From: Enoplolaimus lenunculus
Lineage: Eukaryota > Nematoda > Enoplea > Enoplida > Thoracostomopsidae
DNA length: 64,000 nt
Assembly: GCA_030248215.1 (NCBI GenBank)
Contig: JASANG010001666.1
Span: 21,600-85,599 of the forward strand
Direction of reading: 5' to 3'
Shown here piece by piece: positions 57,801 to 64,000 of this stretch; the stretch's first letter is position 1; each line of letters starts with the position of its first letter. The position numbers were made by a program, and so were the translations under genes. The notes beneath the pieces were generated by a model that was given only the letters and a program-made list of their open reading frames with translations, was not told the DNA's origin and ran no database searches.

Positions 57801-59230
57801 TTGAAACGATTTAGTTGGTTACTAGGACAACCGTTGGTAATTAAAACAGATCATAAACCGTTAACAACGGCATTACGAAAGTTAAATCCAACACAACAAC
57901 AAAGTCGATGGTTGTCATATATTGCAGAATTTATCGACGACATTCAGCAGCTGTCTGGAGTGGGCAATATTGTTGCTGATGCTCTATCGCGTTCAATTTC
58001 AAACGTATCTTTGTCAGACGATGTAAATATGGCAAAATTGCAGTTTGAGGATAAATCATTGCAACAATTTTTTGCAAACACATCACTAAAGTTGAGTAAA
58101 ATTCCGTACAATAATTATATATTATACTGTGATTCGTCAAAGTGCACATTACGTCCTTATGTACCAACAAAACTTAGATATAAACTGTTCCAAGACTTAC
58201 ATAATTTATCACATCCCGGAGCAAAAGCCACCCGTAAGCTAATCGCCGAAAAATACATATGGCCAGGCATTAACAAGGATGTGAAACTCTGGTCAAAACA
58301 TTGTGAACAATGTCAAAAATCCAAGGTAACTCGGCATACAAAATCAATTATTAGCACAATTCCTACTACGTCTCGTTTTCATACAATTCACATTGATATA
58401 GTAGGGAAACTTCCTCCGTCAAAAGGCTACAATTATTTAATTACAGTTATTGATCGCTTTACTCGATGGGCTGAAGTTATACCGGTCACTGATATTTCAA
58501 CAAGCACCGTTGCAAAAGCTTTACTGCATGGTTGGATAAGCCGTTTTGGCGTGCCACGCACAATCATTTCGGAAAGAGGATGTCAGTTTGAATCAGCATT
58601 GTGGATGAACCTAATGTACGTGCGTGGAATTCAACGAAAACGAACAACTGCTTATCACCCTGCATGCAACGGAGCCATCGAACGATTTAACCGAACACTA
58701 AAGAACGCGCTACGTGCTAAATGCACGGGTCCGAACTGGATACATTTTTACCAATTATATTGCTTGGTTTGCGAGTATCCCCAAACAACGATGGTTTTAG
58801 TCCTGCACAAAAAGTATATGGTTCTTCTTTAGAGCTACCACAACAATATTTTGTCGATTTACAGCCGAAAGAAAACTATATTTCATCTCAATTTATGAAA
58901 CAGCTTTTTGACGCCATGCAAAGTTTTCATGCTCCTAAACGGCTATACAATACATCGCATTTTGTTCCCAAAAATTTGACAACCGCTAATTATATTTGGA
59001 TTAGAAACGAATTGCCCAAATCAACTCTACAACCTCGCTACGAAGGACCTTTCCGTGTTCTTCAACGAACTGGCAAAACTTTAACAATTGATGTACATGA
59101 TCGGACGGAAATAGTCTCAATTGATAGATGCAAGCATGCTTTTCTTGAATCAGATTTAGATTTTACTGTTGTTAATGATTACACAGCAAAAAGTTCAACG
59201 GATTCAACTAATTTAGCAAATTCTCGTGAA

Positions 59231-59401
59231 TCGCTGGTTATGGCCAAATTTCCTAGATATCCCTGGTGGCCTGCAATGATTATTATACCACAAGGAACGC
59301 AATCAGAAACACTAAATCAGCCAAAGGATACTATTGCGATTAAGTTCTTTGGCACAAACAAATCGGCATTCGTCAGCAAAAACAATATTAGACAATTCAA
59401 T
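59231..59401 (+). other. PWWP-like domain at the end of the LTR element's pol
   Basis: The segment reads SLVMAKFPRYPWWPAMII, then about 20 residues, then TIAIKFFGTNKSAFVSKNNI. It has the PWWP order: a V-x-AK strand, the P-WWP signature, and a 'V-FFGT-AW(F)V' strand with aromatic residues. PWWP domains bind methylated histone H3 (K36) and DNA. It lies after the integrase GPF module, where chromoviruses carry a chromodomain. The domain call rests on motif recognition alone. Confidence 0.78.
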
Positions 59402-59568
59402 TGTTCAATGACCTCACGACATAGAGGAGTACAACGAGCAATTTTATTGGCGAAACAATATTTGCGCAAATTTAATACAAAATCCTGCAAGAATAGAAAA
59501 ACCGTGAAATTCAATACCAAGCCTCAAATCAAATTGATATAGGATTCCACTTTTTCCGAAGGGTGTGA

Positions 59569-59721
59569 TGTAGCGTTCAAGAAAAAACTTTTAAAAACAT
59601 TCGAATTCAGAATAAAATAAATTAAATATGATGAAACTTAAAAAACGGAATTTTGACAGTTAGTTGGAGTCAATAAAATATTAAAGTTTTATTTTAAAAA
59701 ATCAATTAATGACACACTGCA
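59569..59721 (+). repeat. 3' LTR
   Basis: TGTAGCGTTCAAG to TGCA, followed by GCGG. See the 5' LTR for identity. Confidence 0.92.
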
Positions 59722-59849
59722 GCGGATTCTAAGCAAGAATTTTTAACAAATATACACCTTTCCTATACCTTTTTCAGGGCGTAACTTTCACAGTTAAAGT
59801 GTAATGCTAGTGCTTATGATCTATCAAAACTGTTTAAAACCTTGAAATA

Positions 59850-60031
59850 ATATGTAGGTATAGAACGGGGCCGTAACAAAGAATAAGCATATTCCTAAGG
59901 TTGAGTCTAAGATTGAGCCTATTCCTAAGACTAATCCTAAGCAAAAAATATATATCTAAAGCTTAAGCTTAGCGCATGGCAGTCCCGCAGAAATACATTG
60001 TGCCACTTTTTTACATGGGCCTGACATGCTA
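59850..60031 (-). mobile_element. Family B, GTATAGAAC subtype
   Basis: GTAGGTATAGAACGGGGCCG on the left and CACTTTTTTACATGGGCC on the right, with CCTAAGACTAATCCTAAG between. The ends have drifted. Confidence 0.6.
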
Positions 60032-60119
60032 CGAAACTACGACTAACTGCGACTAATTTTTGTAGTTCACAATTATTGAACATTTTAAGACGACTAGTTT
60101 CGGCCTTGCTGATGATCAA

Positions 60120-60255
60120 TATTATAAATTTGCTTGCATGCTAAGCCGAACAATGTAAGAAGCTGAGGCGGCTCTGTCTTGGGCATTCGTGCAGCCAGTT
60201 AGCAGCCCTGCTACGGTAACTCAGCCCAACAGCAGCTTGCTACACACTGCGCCGA
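60120..60255 (-). repeat. Dispersed repeat P, second copy
   Basis: On the minus strand it reads GTTGGGCTGAGTTACCGTAG to GGCTTAGCATGCAAG, matching 46490-46600. Confidence 0.6.
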
Positions 60256-61340
60256 GAGTAAGACAGCAGATTTCGCCGTCTATTGAAGCATTACTCGTAG
60301 CTTTACTAACTACAAGCTACACCAATGGTCAGTGTTGCGACAGTGGGGGTGGGCGATTTTAATGTCCGTGATTTTGAATAATCAGAAAAACCGAAACTGC
60401 AAAAGAAATATACTGCTAAAAATAAACTTTTTCAAACTGTAATCTAAACCGACTCCGCACGTTTAAACAATAAAATGTAGTTGACAGCCCACAGAAAAAT
60501 TTGTTTAAAATCCTTCTAGATATTGTGATATATACTTGAGAGAAAAATGTCATTTTTACCTCACTACATAAGTTCTTCTGGTTGAATTTTCAGCACATAT
60601 TTTATACTGATTTTTGCTGGAAGGCTAATATACAAAACGATTTATGACCAGAAAAGGTTACTTGAACAATGTAAAAATTGCAAATTTAGTCACTATTAAC
60701 GAGGACCTTAGGACTTCAGCAAATGAACTATTCAAAAATTTATATTTGGGCGCAGATTAATTTTAGGCTCACGAGAAGCCCAAATATGCAAATATTGTCA
60801 AATGTTCAATCTTAAGTAAACGCCGGCTTGCAAGATTTAAAAAATCCACCTTTCCCTTCTGCATGTGTATTTAATGTTTCTGAATTTGATGTTTCGAGAA
60901 AAGCTCAATTCAAATTTTTTCATTGCTTTGCTTGACTCGCGGTTACCGTATATTTGCGTTTTAGGCAAATGCCTTGTTCTTTCTTAAAGTTGCTATTTAA
61001 TACTTTCGTTTTAGTTAATAGCTTAATAAAAACAGATTGAAAGTTTTATAGGCGGAATTTCGGCATCACTTTAACGTTGTTGAAATTGCAAAACAAATAT
61101 TTTCAGCAAAATTTAGCAGTTCTTCGTGCATATATATTTGTGGACTTTTGAGCTTAGAAGACACGCTCGTGTGATAATTTAATAGTAAACTTTTAGGAAT
61201 TGGAAATTTTATGAAACTTGTTTGCTGTGTTCATGTATCTGCTTAAATCTGATATTTGTGTCTTTGAAACTCTACCACTTAATTTCAAAATTGTTGTTCT
61301 TAGTTTTACAAACCTATAGCAGACATCATTTGGGATTATA
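60256..61340. other. Unassigned AT-rich stretch
   Basis: No gene or repeat family recognised. Confidence 0.45.
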
Positions 61341-61453
61341 CACTACAAAAAATGGTGAGTCAAATTGACTGTCTCCGAAATAGGTTTTTCCTGACTACAC
61401 AAACTGAACCAAAATTCGACTCCGTCTAAATTTGACTTACCATTTTTGCAGAG
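61341..61453. mobile_element. Family C, internally deleted copy
   Basis: It has both terminal regions (CACTACAAAAAATGGTGAGT and TTACCATTTTTGCAGAG) but lost about half of the palindrome. Confidence 0.7.
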
Positions 61454-61607
61454 TATTAGAATAGCGCAAGCATACACCTTCGAGATAATAGTAATCAGCA
61501 ATCAAATTATTGCACCAACCTCACCTTGTAAGTTGTAATATATTCTGTTTAAATCAATAGTACACATCAAAGATGGAAGTGGAGCGGCCTGCGGCCGCCG
61601 TAGTGTA

Positions 61608-62047
61608 TTCACCGGAATAGAGGGGGAGGGGTAATAAGAGAGGGGCCCCATTTTGAGTCCGATTGGAGTCCGTATCCCTAATAAGAGTCCGTAAGAGGAT
61701 AGAGTCCCTAAACCCTAATTAGAGTCCATAAATGTCAATTAACCCCAATTGTAGCGCATGAATGACTCCTGGACCAAATAACTTGAGTTCGAAACTTTAA
61801 AGCGTACTTAAATTTTGTAAGTACATTTCTAAGTATAACCTAGTATTATCGATCAAGCTATTGACACAAGACAAAGAAATGTTTGATTCAATGAATAATT
61901 GCAGTACCGGATATATATCAGTACCGAAGGGCGGCGGTGCGTGGGTTAAAAATAAATAACAGTCCGTAACCAAATAACAAGAAGTTGTACCCTCTGGATA
62001 GGCCAAATAAATATCAGTCCCCCCTTCTTATTCGGGTCACTACAGTA
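61608..62047 (-). mobile_element. Family L, inverted copy
   Basis: It ends TTATTCGGGTCACTACAGTA, with GGGGTAATAAGAGAGGGGCC at the left. The GAGTCC phrases run in the order opposite to the 22699 copy. Confidence 0.75.
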
Positions 62048-62317
62048 CTCGACCGCTCCACCCCACGAGCGGTTTTTTAACTTGCTGCCCATGTGTTCCC
62101 ATCAAAAAGGAGTTCCTCCACTGCCCCACGAAGATAGCACGTATATAACGAAAAATTGACTATATTTTAGCAATTTTTACGTTAGCAATCGGTCTACTAG
62201 AAAATTGCATAAATTGCATAAACCATATAAATTTTAGATATTCACTCTGCAAAAAACGGTTTCAACTTTAATTTTAAGCTAAAAATTTTAAAGTAGTGAA
62301 AAATAATGTAACATAAT

Positions 62318-62498
62318 TGGCCCATGTATAGAACAGGACCGGAACAGTAGTATAAGCATATTCCTAAGCCTAAGCTTAAGCCTAAGCACAAGTATGAGCA
62401 TATTAGTAAGCCTAAGCCTAAGCAAAATAGTTAGTCTAAAGCTTTGACTCTATTATAGCCCCGCCGCAAAACAATCCGGCCCTTTTCTATACATGGGG
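62318..62498 (-). mobile_element. Family B, GTATAGAAC subtype
   Basis: GGCCCATGTATAGAACAGGA and CCCTTTTCTATACATGGGG inverted ends, with CCTAAGCCTAAGC blocks between. Confidence 0.8.
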
Positions 62499-63511
62499 CA
62501 CATATTTCATCTCCGACTGAGATCGGATCTAAAACGTTTCAGTGAAACATTCCGACGTTCGCTGATTTTCTGTTCGTTTCAAAACTTATATGCGCACGTT
62601 TAATCGTACGAATAGCTCAGTGTTTTTTTGTACAGAAACGGATATATTTGCATATATAATCTGCAAAAATCACTCAAGCAAAGAGTAGGAATGCTTACAA
62701 CGAAAATAAATTATACATTTGTCAGCTGCAAAAAGTGTTTTTTACTCGAATTTCAACCGTTTTTGAAAAACTGTTATGATTATGGATTTATTGCGTCGAG
62801 AAGAAACACTTTCAAAATCGCGTTTGCATTCTGCTTTTTCCACTTGAAACTTACGCTAGCGGATCCAGGGGGAGAGAATCATCCTGGCCTGGGCACCCAA
62901 TTGCGATCAAAGCCGAAATTCTGTGCTAAGATTTAGTACCAAATTGCATTTAGCTTTCGGTTGCTTCGTTCGCGAGATTTTTTTCACTATTATATACCGA
63001 GCGATCTCGGGATTCGCTACTGAAAACGTGAGTATATTTTGTTGAAATTGAACTTTCATTTCACGAATCATCTTATTGCATTTTCGGCTTTTTGCTGTGG
63101 ACGAGCTCATATTCCTTATATTGAGATATTGACACGTGTTTCTGCTATGCTCATCCGGATTCTAGATTTTGTTCGACATTTGAAGTACATTTCAAGTCGA
63201 CTCTTCTGGGGTTTGAACTTTATACGAACATTACGAACCGTGCATTGATGAGATATGCCTAGAGTTTTAATATATGATGAAAATAACCGGAAACAGATAA
63301 TAATTAAGGTAAAACGGAAACGGAAAATGAATATTTAATTATTCTACCAGATATGCCATGAGTTCAACTTGCTAAGAAAAATGTTTATATAATAAATAGC
63401 AAATACGCCTCAAATGTTAGAAGATTGTGGATATATTTTTCTTCCAAATCAAACAATTGCAAGATAGTTGTATGTTGTAATGATTTCTAGTTATTTTCAA
63501 CTATGGATACT
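62499..63511. other. Unassigned non-coding stretch
   Basis: Open frames at 62628-62936 and 63039-63248 have no recognisable domain or splice context. I see no gene. Confidence 0.4.
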
Positions 63512-63949
63512 TACTGTAGTGACCCGAATAAGAGAGAGGGGCTGATATTTTTCTGGCCTCTTCAAAGCGTAACCCCGTTATTCGGTTACGGACTGTTATT
63601 TATTTTTAACTCACGCTTCTTCTCCTTTCGTTGCTGATATAATCCGGTACTGCAATAATCCGTTGAATTAAACGTTAATTTGTTCTGTGTGTATAGCTTG
63701 AGCGATAATACAAGGTTATACTTTAGGAATGTACTATCAAAACTTAAGTATGCTTTAAAGTTTCGAACTCAAATTATTTAATCCAGGAGTTATTTATGCG
63801 CTCCAATTAGGGATACATTTATGGACTCTAAATAAGGTTTTGGGACTCTATCCGCTTACGGACTCTTATTAGGGATACGGACTCCTATTGATTGGGATCC
63901 AAAATGGGGACCCTCTTATTACACCCCTCTTATTCGGGACACCATAGTA
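63512..63949 (+). mobile_element. Family L copy
   Basis: TACTGTAGTGACCCGAATAA to CTTATTCGGGACACCATAGTA, in the same orientation as 22699-23148. Confidence 0.8.
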
Positions 63950-64000
63950 TTTGTATATCAGAAACGGAAACGGACACCGATTATTACCGGAAACGAATAT

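Larger units (their letters stand above)
54681..59721 (+). mobile_element. Ty3/gypsy LTR retrotransposon, CsRn1-type, with PWWP-like C-terminus
   Basis: A 5.04-kb element flanked by a GCGG target duplication (54677-54680, 59722-59725). The parts are: LTRs of 153 bp; primer site at 54837-54854; a 5' coding segment with a hydrophobic start and a 2A-like motif ending NPGP at 55221-55232; gag to about 56.2 kb with a C-x2-H-x9-C-x3-C knuckle (FCLYHFRFGKQANKCEQPC); then pol, about 56.2-59.5 kb. Pol shows protease (FLVDSGS), reverse transcriptase (AYIDDILIAS), RNase H (TTDASNVAVGAVL), integrase (zinc HHCC, HIDIVGKLPPS, a GPF module) and a C-terminal PWWP-like domain. The CHCC knuckle and tRNA-Trp primer are CsRn1-clade traits. 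LTRs differing at two positions mean a recent insertion. The coding region is not one open reading: about three to five breaks, of which one or two may be the frame change such elements use normally between gag and pol. Treated as a fossil. Confidence 0.9.

Noticed and set aside
59231-59401. Chromodomain at the LTR element's C-terminus
   Set aside because: The signature is P-WWP followed by FFGT, which fits PWWP and not the chromodomain aromatic cage pattern.
1-64000. CRISPR array, operons or bacterial gene content
   Set aside because: No regularly spaced unique spacers. The tandem arrays are contiguous, and all recognised host genes are eukaryotic and spliced.

Overview
This is AT-rich metazoan nuclear DNA, probably from an invertebrate; I cannot name the phylum. 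The evidence is spliced genes with GT-AG introns, very dense small non-autonomous transposons, and protein-coding fragments with clear animal homologues. There is no prokaryotic gene organisation and no CRISPR array.

Three host genes can be read, all split by introns. (1) A synaptotagmin-like gene on the plus strand, about 25.4-33.3 kb: six coding exons giving a membrane anchor, a long linker and two C2 domains whose calcium loops look degenerate. (2) TBCC, tubulin-folding cofactor C, on the minus strand (45037 to 40482): five exons with matching splice phases. (3) NDUFC2, a mitochondrial complex I accessory subunit, on the minus strand (48572 to 47052): two exons. A lysine-rich open stretch on the plus strand (46711-47055) meets the end of NDUFC2 and may be a terminal exon of an unidentified gene. 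The synaptotagmin-like and TBCC genes converge across about 7 kb of non-coding DNA.

Most of the rest is repeats. At least seven families of small elements recur: (A) TTAA-flanked elements carrying a tRNA-like pol III cassette; (B) GGCC(C/A)ATGTAAAGA-ended elements filled with TTAGGC-like hexamers, plus a sister group ending in GTTACTTTTAGGGGCG-like sequence; (C) GTCAAATTGACTC fold-back elements; (D) CACTGTAAAT-ended palindromes; (K) GCCCGTAGCCA-ended elements; (L) elements about 440 bp long ending in TACTGTAGTGACCCGAA; (M) diffuse GGAATC/TTCCGG-rich tracts. Several sit inside host introns and some are nested in each other. Older autonomous relics are a decayed Tc1/mariner-type transposase (8.1-9.1 kb) and a LINE reverse-transcriptase scrap (50.0-50.3 kb). 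Minisatellites lie at 2.9, 19.9, 21.4-22.0, 23.7-24.1, 36.3, 39.0 and 53.3-53.7 kb.

The most striking object is a young Ty3/gypsy LTR element of CsRn1 type at 54681-59721. It has near-identical 153-bp LTRs, a GCGG target duplication and a tRNA-Trp primer site. It carries a 2A-like NPGP motif upstream of gag, a CHCC-type gag knuckle, a complete order of pol domains and, after the integrase, what looks like a PWWP chromatin-reader domain in the place where other gypsy elements carry a chromodomain. Its coding region has a few interruptions, so it is treated here as a fossil.
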